Made by a program: the position numbers and the translations under genes. Below, one piece after another: positions 9,743-18,116 of a DNA stretch of 35,242 nt. Where the stretch lies: the NCBI GenBank assembly GCA_019429465.1, contig JAHYIV010000032.1:1-35242 (forward strand), read 5' to 3'. The first letter of the stretch is position 1, and every line of letters starts with the position of its first letter. Below the pieces are notes generated by a model, which worked only from the letters and a program-made list of their open reading frames with translations, had not been told where the DNA came from and did not search any database. Source of the DNA: Desulfoarculaceae bacterium (GTDB lineage: Bacteria > Desulfobacterota > Desulfobulbia > Desulfobulbales > Desulfocapsaceae).

Positions 9743-10303
9743 ATGAAAAAGATTCTTTCTTATCTCTTTGTGTTTGTTACTGCACTGGCCTTGAATGGCT
9801 GTAGCCAACCCTCCCATCAGGCAGTTAATGGATTTTCCTATCAAAGGAACGTTGATATCAGCCTTGTTGATGTAAGCTATGCTATTGTTGAGAAGTTAGA
9901 AGGTAATTTAAAGGCACCGATTTCGCCCAATGATACTATCATTGTTGCAAGCTTTGTCGATGTCAATAACTTAACTGTATCATCACCGTTCGGACGCATC
10001 ATGGCCGAACAGGTAGGATCAAGATTGGCCCAAAAAGGTTATAAAGTCATTGAATTGAAGCTACGGCAGAATTCGATATTTATTGAAGAACGTAAAGGGG
10101 AATTTTTGTTGAGCCGAGAATTCAAGAATATCAGTTTAAACCACAAGGCCAGTGCAGTAGTTGTAGGCACCTATGCGAGCAGTTATGACAGGATATATAT
10201 ATCTACTCGCATTATAAACCCATCAGATAGCATAATTTTAGCATCCTATGATTATGGAATGCCTGCTAACTCTAAGCAACAGTATTCTTTGTTGAAAAAT
10301 TAA
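9743..10303 (+). CDS. FlgO-family outer-membrane lipoprotein
   Basis: A 186-residue lipoprotein with signal peptide and lipobox (LALNGC). Residues about 60-175 match the FlgO domain: IIVASFVDVNNLTVSSPFGR, then EQVGSRLAQKGYKVIELKL, and VVVGTYASSYDRIYISTRII. In Vibrio, FlgO is an outer-membrane lipoprotein needed for flagellar stability or motility. Here there are no flagellar genes; the gene closes a Tad pilus region, so a role in outer-membrane assembly or anchoring of a surface machine is possible but inferred. It is AT-rich like its upstream partner, from which it is 11 bases away. Confidence 0.8.
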   Translation: MKKILSYLFVFVTALALNGCSQPSHQAVNGFSYQRNVDISLVDVSYAIVEKLEGNLKAPISPNDTIIVASFVDVNNLTVSSPFGRIMAEQVGSRLAQKGYKVIELKLRQNSIFIEERKGEFLLSREFKNISLNHKASAVVVGTYASSYDRIYISTRIINPSDSIILASYDYGMPANSKQQYSLLKN

Positions 10304-10340
10304 AACTTAAATACTGCAATCGTACCTGTCGCCACCAAGC

Positions 10341-10361
10341 GGGCGACCCACCGGGTCGCCC
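10341..10361. repeat. Short perfect hairpin, GGGCGACCC/GGGTCGCCC
   Basis: A 9-bp perfect inverted repeat with a 3-base loop (ACC) lies between the convergent flgO-like and ABC-F genes. There is no T-tract, so it is not a standard terminator. GGGCGACCC-type hairpins followed by CCTACG look like a dispersed palindromic (REP-like) unit. Confidence 0.55.
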
Positions 10362-10403
10362 CTACGATGCCTTCCCCCATCATTCGCATGCGGCGCAGGG
10401 GAA

Positions 10404-12374
10404 TCAAAAACCGGCCTCGAAAGCCTCAATCGCATCCTGTGCCTCTTCCCACTGAGCGTACCAGCGATCCAGCTGGGCTTTACACTGATCGTATTCACTA
10501 CTGGCCCTGGCCCAGGCCGGTTCATCATAATAGAGTTCAGGGTCGGCCATCAGGGTTTCCAGTTCTTCCTTGCGGCCTTCCAGGGTTGCAATCTGTTTTT
10601 CCGCCTCTTCCTCCTTTTTCTTCCAGGGCGCGAGCTTCCGGCCGCGCTCCTTGCGCTCCAAGGCCTCCTGCTGCCGTTTCTCTTTTTTTGATTCCCGGGA
10701 ATGCTCAACCACGCTGCCGTCAGCCGCGACCGGGGTCTCAGGCGCCGCACCCTTCTTTTCCTCATCCTCGAGGGCCGCCTTGCGCAGATATTCGGTCACA
10801 TTTCCCTCATAGAGTACCACCTGGCCATCACGCACCAGCAGCACCTTGTTGATGAAGCTGTCGAGGAAATAGCGGTTATGGGAGACGACAATGATACAGC
10901 CGTCATACTGGGCCATGGCCTCCTGCAGCACCTCCTGGGAGCTGATATCCAGATGGTTGGTCGGCTCATCGAGGAGCATCAGGTTGGCGGGTTTGGCGAT
11001 CATCCGGGCCAGGGCCAGGCGACTCTTTTCACCGCCGGAGAGCACCGCCACCTTCTTGTCCACCTCCTCACCCTTTAAGAGAAAGGCCCCCAGCAGAGAA
11101 CGCATCCTGGTGATGGACAGATCGGCACCGGAAAGGGCCATGGTCTCCAGGGCGGAGAGGGTCGGAGAGAGCTCCTGGGCCTGATGCTGGCCGAAATAGG
11201 AGAGCTGGACATTATGGCCCAGCTTGATCTCGCCGGCGTCATGCTCGAGCTGACCGCCGATGATCTTGAGCAGGGTTGACTTGCCGGCGCCATTGACGCC
11301 CACCACCGCCACCTTGTCCCCCCGCTGCAGCTGCAGGTTCACATCGGAAAAGATCCGCACCCCCTGATAGCTCTTGCTCAAGCCCTCGATCTGCAGCACA
11401 TCTCGACCGGAAGGGGGAGAAGGCGGAAAGGTGAACCGAATCTGCTGTTCATCTTCGGAGAGCTCGATCATATCAATCTTGTCAAGCTGCTTTACCCGGC
11501 TCTGCACCTGTTTGGCCTTGGTCGATTTGGCCCGGAAACGCTCGACGAAACGCATGGTCTGTTTAATCTTGGCCTGCTGATTATCATAGGCCCCCTTTTC
11601 GATAATCCGCCGCTCCGCCTTTTCCTTGATATAATAGGAGTAGTTGCCCTTATAGACCGACAGCCTGCCCATACTCAGCTCCCAGGTGGTCTTGGTGATC
11701 TTGTCGAGGAAGGTCCGGTCATGGGAGATCACCACCATGGCCCCGGGACAGGTGCGAAAGAACTCCTCGACCCAGGTCAGTGACTCCAGATCCAGATGAT
11801 TGGTGGGCTCATCCAGGAGCAGCAGGGAGGGTGACACCAGCAGCATCTTGGCCAGCATCAGGCGCATGACCCAGCCCCCGGAAAAGTTGATCACCGGCGC
11901 CTCCATGTCGGTCTGCTTGAAGCCCAGTCCCAGCAGCACCTTTTCCACCCTGGGCCGGATGGTATAAACATCATGCCCTTCCAGTAGATGCTGCAGCTCC
12001 CCCTGCCGCTCCACCATGGCGGCATAGAGTTCGGACTCCTGATCCGTCGTCGCCAGCTGTCCATTGAGGAAATCCGCCTCCTGCTGCAGGGCCAGGATTT
12101 CATCGAAGGCGCTCTCCGCCTCCTGGTACAGGGTATTCTCCGAGACCAGGGCGCTGCTTTCCTGGGGCAGATAGCCCACGGTAAAATGTTTGGACTTGGT
12201 CACCACCCCGTCATCACAGTCAGAAACTCCGGCCATGATCTTGAGCAGGGTTGACTTGCCGGCCCCGTTGACCCCGATCAGACCAATACGGTCGCCGGCA
12301 TGGACCCGCTGGGAGATATCCTTAAAGAGGTGTTTCTCGCCAAAACGGACATCCAGATGATTAATTGACAGCAT
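10404..12374 (-). CDS. ABC-F family ATPase (Uup/YheS type)
   Basis: A 656-residue soluble tandem ABC protein without membrane segments. ABC-F proteins act on the ribosome, relieving stalls or adjusting translation. The first nucleotide-binding domain has Walker A GVNGAGKST near residue 35, signature FSGGW and Walker B LLLLDEPTNHLD; the second has a second GVNGAGKST, signature LSGGEKSRLALARM and LMLLDEPTNHLD. Between them is the basic interdomain linker (RFRAKSTKAKQVQSRVKQLDK) that reaches the P-site tRNA in this family. After residue about 540 comes a charged coiled-coil C-terminal domain (KKEEEAEKQIATLEGRKEELE), typical of Uup/YheS-like members. Its start overlaps the end of the upstream radical SAM gene by 14 bases. 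The exact subfamily cannot be fixed by eye. Confidence 0.92.
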   Translation of the reverse strand: MLSINHLDVRFGEKHLFKDISQRVHAGDRIGLIGVNGAGKSTLLKIMAGVSDCDDGVVTKSKHFTVGYLPQESSALVSENTLYQEAESAFDEILALQQEADFLNGQLATTDQESELYAAMVERQGELQHLLEGHDVYTIRPRVEKVLLGLGFKQTDMEAPVINFSGGWVMRLMLAKMLLVSPSLLLLDEPTNHLDLESLTWVEEFFRTCPGAMVVISHDRTFLDKITKTTWELSMGRLSVYKGNYSYYIKEKAERRIIEKGAYDNQQAKIKQTMRFVERFRAKSTKAKQVQSRVKQLDKIDMIELSEDEQQIRFTFPPSPPSGRDVLQIEGLSKSYQGVRIFSDVNLQLQRGDKVAVVGVNGAGKSTLLKIIGGQLEHDAGEIKLGHNVQLSYFGQHQAQELSPTLSALETMALSGADLSITRMRSLLGAFLLKGEEVDKKVAVLSGGEKSRLALARMIAKPANLMLLDEPTNHLDISSQEVLQEAMAQYDGCIIVVSHNRYFLDSFINKVLLVRDGQVVLYEGNVTEYLRKAALEDEEKKGAAPETPVAADGSVVEHSRESKKEKRQQEALERKERGRKLAPWKKKEEEAEKQIATLEGRKEELETLMADPELYYDEPAWARASSEYDQCKAQLDRWYAQWEEAQDAIEAFEAGF

Positions 12375-13428
12375 AGACCAAAGTTCCTCGTTTCATAGTT
12401 GCATTTGTTATAAGTTCCAGTCTGTCGGCCATTCCCAACCGTTCAAACCGCTTCATATTCAATCGTTTCATCCCGATGACCGCGGAGAGATCACGGGGGG
12501 AGATCCGCACCGTCAGCCGCCGGCCTTTGGGGCAGGCGGCGAGCAGGGCCCTGATCCTCTTGAACCAGATCCTGCTCGCCACCAGTTCGCCGAATGCCGG
12601 GTGATACGGCCCGGCCAGCAGTTCGCGCTCCAGTGCTGCGGATGGCTGCAGCCCGATGCGCACCACCCGGATCGTTGCCGCCGCCAGCATTTCCCTGGCC
12701 CGAGCGGTCAGGGCAATGGCCTTGTTCATCGACAGCGGCCGATAGTCACCCCGCCGGTACATCGCCGCCAGCCCGGCCTGTTCAACCACCAGCACCGGAT
12801 AGAGACGGACAAAGGCGGGCGCCAGGACAATCACCTCCCGCACCGTCCGCAGAAAGGACCCCGTCGTCTCCAGCGGCAGGCCCGGCATCAATTGAATCCC
12901 CACCTCCATGCCCGCGTTGCGCAGCAGGGCCACGGCCCGCCGGGAATCATCGGCGTCATGACCACGCCAGGATGCCCGCAGCACCCGATCATCGAGAGAC
13001 TGTACCCCCAGCTCGACAATGCGCACGCCCTGGGACAGAAGGAAAGAGCACACCGCTTTGTCGACACAATCAGGCCGAGTGGAGAGCCTGATACAGTCAA
13101 CCTGACCTGATCGCAGAAAGGGCTGGACCGCTGCCAGCAGCTCCTGCTGACGGGCCTCAGGCAGACAGGTAAACGAGCCTCCGAAAAAAGCGACCTGTAC
13201 CGACGGCCACCCTTCCGCCATCCCTGGCTCGCGCGGCACTGGGGCATCCATGCCCGGCGCCGGCTTTTGCCTTCGTGGTCGTGCCAGCCATTCCCGGATG
13301 GTGGCGGTCACCGATGCGGCAACATCGACCCGGCTGCCCTCCTCACCCGTGATGGAGTGCTGATTACAGAAAAGACATTGTTGCGGACAACCCTGATGCG
13401 GAATAAAAATGGGAATAACTAAAGGCAT
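12361..13428 (-). CDS. Elp3-like radical SAM protein of unknown substrate
   Basis: A 355-residue radical SAM enzyme. The cluster-binding motif CPQQCLFC (Cys-x3-Cys-x2-Cys) sits at about residue 14, within IPIFIPHQGCPQQCLFCNQ, followed by the fold elements FFGGSFTCL, STRPDCVD, VELGVQSLDD and GIQLMPGLPLET. It resembles the Elp3/MiaB/NifB group and the short Elp3-like proteins of anaerobes that lack the acetyltransferase half. The reaction is unknown. The ATG at 13428 was used; a GTG two codons upstream is also possible and neither has a good ribosome site. It overlaps the ABC-F gene, so they are probably co-transcribed, and a tRNA- or translation-related role is a reasonable inference. Confidence 0.82.
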   Translation of the reverse strand: MPLVIPIFIPHQGCPQQCLFCNQHSITGEEGSRVDVAASVTATIREWLARPRRQKPAPGMDAPVPREPGMAEGWPSVQVAFFGGSFTCLPEARQQELLAAVQPFLRSGQVDCIRLSTRPDCVDKAVCSFLLSQGVRIVELGVQSLDDRVLRASWRGHDADDSRRAVALLRNAGMEVGIQLMPGLPLETTGSFLRTVREVIVLAPAFVRLYPVLVVEQAGLAAMYRRGDYRPLSMNKAIALTARAREMLAAATIRVVRIGLQPSAALERELLAGPYHPAFGELVASRIWFKRIRALLAACPKGRRLTVRISPRDLSAVIGMKRLNMKRFERLGMADRLELITNATMKRGTLVYAVN

Positions 13429-13529
13429 AAGCACGTGGGGATGGGGTGAGAAACTGATTTATTATGACATCTTTACAAAAAAGAGGGAAGTGTGCGTTAT
13501 TCATAACCCCGGTGAACCCTGACCAACAA

Positions 13530-13901
13530 TCACCACAAGCGCTCATAGAGCACAAGGCCCCAGGTCATCGCCACCATGACAAGGGCGACAAAGACGGCGG
13601 CAGAGCCCAGATCCTTTGCCGCTCCGGACAGGAGATGATGCTCCGGGCCAATACGGTCAACCACGGCCTCAATCGCTGAATTCAACAGTTCGGCGACCAG
13701 CACAACCAGACAGGTACCGACCAGCAAGGCCCGCTCCACTCCATTATTCCCCAGCAGAAAAGCCAGGGGCAGGAGAATCGCAGCCAGAATGACCTCCTGA
13801 CGAAATGCCGCCTCCATCCGCCAGGCCGTCCTCAGGCCTGAAAACGAATAGCCGGCGGCATTGATAATACGGCGCAATCCAGTTTTTTTCACTCCGTCCA
13901 T
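13530..13901 (-). CDS. dgkA: Diacylglycerol kinase (DgkA family)
   Basis: A 123-residue small integral membrane kinase that phosphorylates diacylglycerol or undecaprenol to recycle lipid carriers in the inner membrane. It has the amphipathic N-terminus with RTAWRMEAAFRQE, three membrane helices, and the catalytic signature ELLNSAIEAVVDRIG. Length agrees with the roughly 120-residue family. The frame is open further upstream, but the ATG at 13901 is preceded by a GGGAGAAG ribosome site and fits homologue length; the extra upstream codons would come from a repeat-like element (13930-14085). The next gene upstream, rnc, points the same way but is 319 bases off. Confidence 0.94.
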   Translation of the reverse strand: MDGVKKTGLRRIINAAGYSFSGLRTAWRMEAAFRQEVILAAILLPLAFLLGNNGVERALLVGTCLVVLVAELLNSAIEAVVDRIGPEHHLLSGAAKDLGSAAVFVALVMVAMTWGLVLYERLW

Positions 13902-13929
13902 GCTCTTCTCCCTTGTGGCATTTTGCTTT

Positions 13930-14085
13930 GTAACTATCCAGCACAATTGGGCAGGTCGGGCTTTAGCCAGAAAACAGGGGATCATAGCAAGTCCTGCGTC
14001 GGGTTGAAACCCGACCTACATGTTGTATAGCATCCTATTGTGTTTGTTTTTTTTATCAGAGCATGAAATTAGGGTGGATAGTTAC
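13930..14085. mobile_element. Possible MITE-like element (156 bp) with GTAACTATCCA ends
   Basis: The left end GTAACTATCCAGC (13930-13942) is identical to the terminal repeat of the element at 21337-21490, and the right end GGTGGATAGTTAC (14073-14085) is its inverted counterpart over 11 bases. The length, 156 bp, is close to the 154 bp of the other two copies, but the interior differs and contains its own palindrome (13998-14015, GTCGGGTT-GA-AACCCGAC). Flanking 9-mers match at only 5 of 9 positions, so no clear target duplication remains. No coding capacity. Confidence 0.5.
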
Positions 14086-14220
14086 GTTGCATTTATATAA
14101 ATAGTGAGTTGTAAGGAGTGAGTGGACAAAGTGGATATGATGGACGGCCTGTCTGATGAACTATGGGGGGGACGACGTGGACACTTACCACTTACCACCA
14201 CTTACCACTGACCACTTACT
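14086..14220. other. Rest of dgkA-rnc gap with degenerate CACTTACC repeats
   Basis: No gene is supported between 13902 and 14220. Besides the element at 13930-14085, the right part (14181-14220) holds about five degenerate copies of CACTTACC abutting the rnc stop codon. A purine-rich stretch with AGTGAGT-like words at 14105-14130 is weakly complementary to it, so the rnc transcript end could fold. No convincing terminator was found. Confidence 0.5.
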
Positions 14221-14958
14221 TCACAACTTAGTAATCATCAGATCATAATCTGCAAGAGCGACGGCAGCGGCCCGCTGCTCGGCCTCTTTCTTGGAACTGG
14301 CAGAACCGGTGCCAAAGACAATGTCCCGGAAGACAACAGAGACGGTAAATATTTTCTGATGAGAGGGCCCTTCTTCCATATCCAGTCGATAAGATGGGGC
14401 CTCGTTAAACTGTTCCTGCAAGGCCTCCTGTAACCTGCTTTTGCTGTCTGCGATCAGCAATTCCTCTCTCTTGGCATCAAAGACCGGGACAAAAAAACGA
14501 AGCACAAAGCCTTTTACTGTCTCATAACCGCCATCTTCAAAAATAGCCCCGACAACCGCCTCATAAGCGCAGGACAGAATAGACGATTTATTCCTCCCAC
14601 TGGAGGCATCCTCACCCTTGCCAAGACTTAAGAATTTACCAAGTTCCACATCGCGGGCCATGGCAGCGAGATGGGTTTCATTGACAAGCGCGGCCCGCAA
14701 TTTGGTCAGGTCTCCTTCGCGCATCGTGGGAAAATGTTTGAATAAGGTATGACCGACAACCAGATCAAGAACTGCGTCCCCCAGAAACTCCAGCGTTTCA
14801 TTATTCTGCCCCGGAAAAGAATGCTCAAAGGCAAAGGAGGCGTGAATCAAGGCCTTCTGCAACAGACGCAGGTCAGTAAATCGATAGCCAAGTATCTGCT
14901 CAAACAGAGAGAGTTCCTGCTTATTCCTCTGCACCAGTGAATCAATATCCATACCCAT
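14221..14958 (-). CDS. rnc: Ribonuclease III
   Basis: A 245-residue double-strand-specific endoribonuclease that processes rRNA and other structured RNAs in the cytoplasm. The RNase III signature NETLEFLGDAVLDLVV contains the catalytic acidic residues (residues about 49-64); the later acidic metal ligands are seen in EAVVGAIFED. Residues about 168-240 form the double-stranded RNA-binding domain, with GSASSKKEAEQRAAAVAL near the end. The length is normal. The ATG at 14958 is followed two codons later by another ATG; AAGGGGA fits the second start (14952) somewhat better. It is divergent from the tRNA-Cys gene, and its leader overlaps that promoter. Confidence 0.95.
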   Translation of the reverse strand: MGMDIDSLVQRNKQELSLFEQILGYRFTDLRLLQKALIHASFAFEHSFPGQNNETLEFLGDAVLDLVVGHTLFKHFPTMREGDLTKLRAALVNETHLAAMARDVELGKFLSLGKGEDASSGRNKSSILSCAYEAVVGAIFEDGGYETVKGFVLRFFVPVFDAKREELLIADSKSRLQEALQEQFNEAPSYRLDMEEGPSHQKIFTVSVVFRDIVFGTGSASSKKEAEQRAAAVALADYDLMITKL

Positions 14959-14965
14959 TTTCCCC

Positions 14966-14993
14966 TTGTCAAAAAAACAAACTGTGGTATAAA
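14966..14993 (+). promoter_or_regulatory. Sigma-70-type promoter of tRNA-Cys
   Basis: TTGTCA (14966-14971) and TATAAA (14988-14993) are separated by 16 bases, placing transcription start near 15000, about 25 bases before the tRNA. It overlaps the ribosome-binding region of the divergent rnc gene. Confidence 0.6.
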
Positions 14994-15024
14994 GTGGCTC
15001 GCAGGCTTAAAGTCTGCTCAAAAA

Positions 15025-15099
15025 GGCGGCGTAGCCAAGTGGTAAGGCACTGGTCTGCAAAACCATGATTCAGCGGTTCAAATCCGCTCGCCGCCTCCA
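15025..15099 (+). tRNA. tRNA-Cys (anticodon GCA)
   Basis: The 75-base gene folds into a cloverleaf. The acceptor stem GGCGGCG (15025-15031) pairs with CGCCGCC (15089-15095), followed by the discriminator T and an encoded CCA end. The T arm is AGCGG-TTCAAAT-CCGCT. The anticodon loop CTGCAAA gives GCA, Cys. The anticodon stem has one C/T mismatch at its base. A terminator follows directly. Confidence 0.96.
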
Positions 15100-15107
15100 G
15101 TAAATTC

Positions 15108-15145
15108 AAAGGGTCACAAGTTATGCAACTTGTGACCCTTTTTTT
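15108..15145 (+). terminator. Rho-independent terminator after tRNA-Cys
   Basis: A perfect 10-bp stem, GGGTCACAAG (15111-15120) with CTTGTGACCC (15129-15138), has an 8-base loop and is followed by seven T residues. Confidence 0.92.
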
Positions 15146-15608
15146 ATCAATATTGTGTCACCTGAATCCTGCAATCAGTTGAGCTTCGAGGCTGTCGAGA
15201 CGTGTGCAGAGGCAAGGCGGCAAGCCATTTTCAGCGCGGGGCTACGCTCACACAAAATAAGGCCACCACTTCACGTATAAAACGGCATAAGGATCCGTAA
15301 CAAAACAAATGAAAAGCCTATTTGTTTTATAACGGTTCCTACGCCGGCAGACAAAATAAGGCCACCACTTCACGTATAAAACGGCATAAGGATCCGTAAC
15401 AAAACAAATGAAAAGCCTATTTGTTTTATAACGGTTCCTACGCCGGCAGACAAAATAAGGCCATCACTTCACGTATAAAACGGCATAAGGATCCGTAACA
15501 AAACAAATGAAAAGCCTATTTGTTTTATAACGGTTCCTAAATACCTGATATTGCCCTCAAGGTCAAGTCGCATCCTGCAAGATCACCATTTCAAGGGAAC
15601 AGAGTCCT
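15146..15608. other. Gene-free region downstream of glgP and tRNA-Cys
   Basis: This 463-base gap between the tRNA terminator and the glgP stop contains no supported gene. About 15180-15250 is unique sequence with no clear structure that I can name. From 15252 to 15539 it is filled by a 99-bp tandem repeat, listed separately. No terminator with a T-tract for glgP is visible, but the repeat hairpins could act as transcript ends. Confidence 0.6.
15252..15539. repeat. 99-bp palindromic tandem repeat, 2.9 copies
   Basis: Copies begin at 15252, 15351 and 15450 and are identical except for one base (CCACC to CCATC) in the third, which also lacks the last bases ACGCCGGCAG. Each copy holds a 21-bp imperfect inverted repeat (first copy: 15290-15310 with 15320-15340, three mismatches, 9-base loop). 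The motif CGGCATAAGGATCCGTAAC recurs, with variants, near 30102, 30211 and, inverted, 30735. The near identity of the copies implies recent duplication. Confidence 0.95.
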
Positions 15609-18116
15609 TCAAACATCATCATTCACCGGAACCCCCCAGATCTCTTTGGCATACTGCTTAATGGTCCGATCAGTGGAAAATTTCCCCATACGCGCCACAT
15701 TAAGAACAGACATTCTGCTCCAGGCTATCTGATCAAGAAAAACGGTATTAACCCGATCCTGACAGGCAAGATACGATTCCAGGTCCAGAAGGAGAAGATA
15801 GGGATCGTGCTGATCAAGCAGGCTGTCAACAAGGGGGCGGAACAGATCCTTGTCACCCCGGCTGAAAGAGCCGTCCCGAAGGCTGTCGATAATCTGAGCG
15901 ACCTCCTCGTTATCACGATAAATGGCCATAGGCGTGCGACTGATATTCAATTTCTCAAATCCAGCCTCTTCCGCCGTCATCCCGAAGATAAAGATATTTT
16001 CAGATCCCACCTCTTCCAGAATCTCAATATTGGCCCCGTCAAGGGTTCCTATGGTGAGAGCGCCATTGAGTGAGAACTTCATATTGCCGGTGCCGGAGGC
16101 CTCGGTGCCGGCGGTCGAGATCTGCTCGGAGAGATCAGCGGCCGGCATGATCACCTCGGCCTGGGACACATTATAATTAGGAAGAAAAGCAACCCGCAGA
16201 CGATGCCCCACCCGTGGATCATGATTCACCACCTCACCAATGGAATTGATCAGTTTGATAATCAGCTTGGCCTTCCAGTAACTAGGTGCGGCCTTGCCGG
16301 CAAAGATAAACGTCCGCGGGGCAAGGTCAAGATCAGGCCTCCGGAGTATCTTGTGATAGAGGGCGATCATATGCAGGCAGTTCAACAACTGCCGTTTATA
16401 TTCATGGATACGCTTCACCTGGATATCAAACATGGAATCGAGATTCACCTCAACACCACATTCTTTTTCGATCAGGGTTGCCAACCGCTCTTTGTTGGCC
16501 CGTTTAATCGCCTGCCATTCTCCCTGGAACTCCCTGTCGTCAGCAAAGGGTTCCAGCCCCCGCAACTGATCAAGGTCGGTGATCCATCCGGGACCGATCT
16601 TGGCAGAGATCAGTTCGGCAAGCCGTGGATTGGCCTTGAGCAGCCAGCGCCTGGGAGTAATGCCGTTGGTCTTGGAGTTAAACTTGCCCGGGAAAAACTG
16701 ATGGAACGATTTAAAGGTCTTCTCCTTCAACAAGTGGGTATGCAGCTCTGCCACCCCATTGACCGAATGACTGCCGACGATGGCCAGATGGGCCATACAC
16801 ACCTTTTTGATCTCCCCCTCCTCAATAATGGACATGGCACGCAGTCTGCCGATATCCCCGGGATAGGCCAGGGCTACCTGCTCCAGAAAACGCTGATTGA
16901 TCTCATAAATGATCTCCATATGCCGGGGCAGCACCTTGGCCATCAGCCCCACATCCCATTTCTCCAGGGCCTCGGGCATGAGGGTATGATTGGTGTAGGC
17001 AAAGGTCTTGGTGGAGACATCCCAGGCCCTTTCCCAGCTCAGCCCCTCGATGTCAAGGAGCAGACGCATCAGCTCGGGAATGGCAATGGACGGATGGGTA
17101 TCGTTCAACTGCACGGCAATAATATCACTGAACTTGGTAAAATCTGAATACTTCTTTTGATAGCGGCGCATGATATCCTGAAAGGTGGCAGCCACAAAGA
17201 AGTACTGCTGTTTCAACCGCAGTTCCTGGCCTGCCAGATTATGATCCGGTGGATAGAGCACCTTGGATATAGTCTCGGAACTCACCTTGTGCTGCACCGC
17301 GCCGATATAATCGCCCCTGCCGAAATAACTCAGATCCAGATCCCGGGAGGCACGGGCAGCCCACAAGCGCATATTGATCACATGATCGTTATGATAGCCG
17401 GGCACCAGGATATCACAGGGCAGGGCCATGACCTCCTCCGTCTCCAGCCATCGGGACCGGTAGTTCCCATCCGCATCGAGATACGTGCTGACCCGACCAT
17501 AAAAATGGACCGGAAAAACGGGCATGTTCCGCTGAAATACCCAGGGTGACCCATAACGCATCCAGTTGTCAGGACTTTCCACCTGATAGCCATCAATCAA
17601 CTGCTGGTTAAAAAGACCATATTCATAGAGAATTCCATAGCCATAGGCGGGGATCTTCAAGGTGGCAATGGAATCCATGAAACAGGCAGCCAGCCGCCCC
17701 AGTCCGCCGTTGCCCAGGGCCGCGTCCTCCTCTTCCTCCCGGAGCAGATCCATATCAAAACCAAGCGCTTCAACTGCCTGCTTTACCTCATCATAAATCC
17801 CCAGATTAATCATGCTGTTACCCAGGGAACGACCAATCAGAAACTCAAGAGAGAGATAATAAACCCGTTTTTTCCCCTTGGCGTAAGAGGCCTTCTGGGT
17901 CTTGATCCATTTTTCCACCATGATATCCCGCAGAGTATAAGCCACAGCCCTATAGATATCATTTTCACCTGCCCGCTGCGGATCACGGCCCTGAAAACTC
18001 ATCACATGATGCAGAATATTTTTCTTAATATTTTCAGCGTTTGCGGGAAAAAAGAGACTATCACTATCACAGGCCAACAAAGGGAGAGCCTCTTTGCCCT
18101 TCTCTAGATCTTTCAT
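15609..18116 (-). CDS. glgP: Glycogen/starch phosphorylase
   Basis: An 835-residue pyridoxal-phosphate enzyme releasing glucose 1-phosphate from glycogen or maltodextrin in the cytoplasm. Full-length for the GT35 family. The N-terminal part has YYLSLEFLIGRSLGNSMINLG and ALGNGGLGRLAACFMDS; the catalytic core has QLNDTHPSIAIPELMRLL, VKRIHEYKRQLLN and the PLP-lysine region EASGTGNMKFSLNGALTIGT. A TTG lies one codon before the ATG at 18116; the ATG fits the GAGGAG nine bases upstream. It stands alone, with a palindromic tandem repeat behind it and a divergent TPR/cysteine operon in front. Substrate choice (glycogen or maltodextrin) cannot be read from sequence alone. Confidence 0.97.
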   Translation of the reverse strand: MKDLEKGKEALPLLACDSDSLFFPANAENIKKNILHHVMSFQGRDPQRAGENDIYRAVAYTLRDIMVEKWIKTQKASYAKGKKRVYYLSLEFLIGRSLGNSMINLGIYDEVKQAVEALGFDMDLLREEEEDAALGNGGLGRLAACFMDSIATLKIPAYGYGILYEYGLFNQQLIDGYQVESPDNWMRYGSPWVFQRNMPVFPVHFYGRVSTYLDADGNYRSRWLETEEVMALPCDILVPGYHNDHVINMRLWAARASRDLDLSYFGRGDYIGAVQHKVSSETISKVLYPPDHNLAGQELRLKQQYFFVAATFQDIMRRYQKKYSDFTKFSDIIAVQLNDTHPSIAIPELMRLLLDIEGLSWERAWDVSTKTFAYTNHTLMPEALEKWDVGLMAKVLPRHMEIIYEINQRFLEQVALAYPGDIGRLRAMSIIEEGEIKKVCMAHLAIVGSHSVNGVAELHTHLLKEKTFKSFHQFFPGKFNSKTNGITPRRWLLKANPRLAELISAKIGPGWITDLDQLRGLEPFADDREFQGEWQAIKRANKERLATLIEKECGVEVNLDSMFDIQVKRIHEYKRQLLNCLHMIALYHKILRRPDLDLAPRTFIFAGKAAPSYWKAKLIIKLINSIGEVVNHDPRVGHRLRVAFLPNYNVSQAEVIMPAADLSEQISTAGTEASGTGNMKFSLNGALTIGTLDGANIEILEEVGSENIFIFGMTAEEAGFEKLNISRTPMAIYRDNEEVAQIIDSLRDGSFSRGDKDLFRPLVDSLLDQHDPYLLLLDLESYLACQDRVNTVFLDQIAWSRMSVLNVARMGKFSTDRTIKQYAKEIWGVPVNDDV

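Noticed and set aside
12361..13428. Oxygen-independent coproporphyrinogen oxidase (HemN)
   Set aside because: The cluster motif and flanking sequence match Elp3-like proteins better, and HemN-specific residues are not seen.
13902..13985. N-terminal extension of dgkA
   Set aside because: It would add 28 residues encoded largely by a repeat-like end; the ATG at 13901 has a good ribosome site and family length.
15252..15539. Possible CRISPR array
   Set aside because: The repeat period is 99 bp with no variable spacers, and there are no cas genes; it is a plain tandem palindromic repeat.
16203..17147. A 314-codon open frame on the + strand
   Set aside because: It is antisense to glgP, whose protein is full-length with all motifs; the + frame has no recognisable domain.
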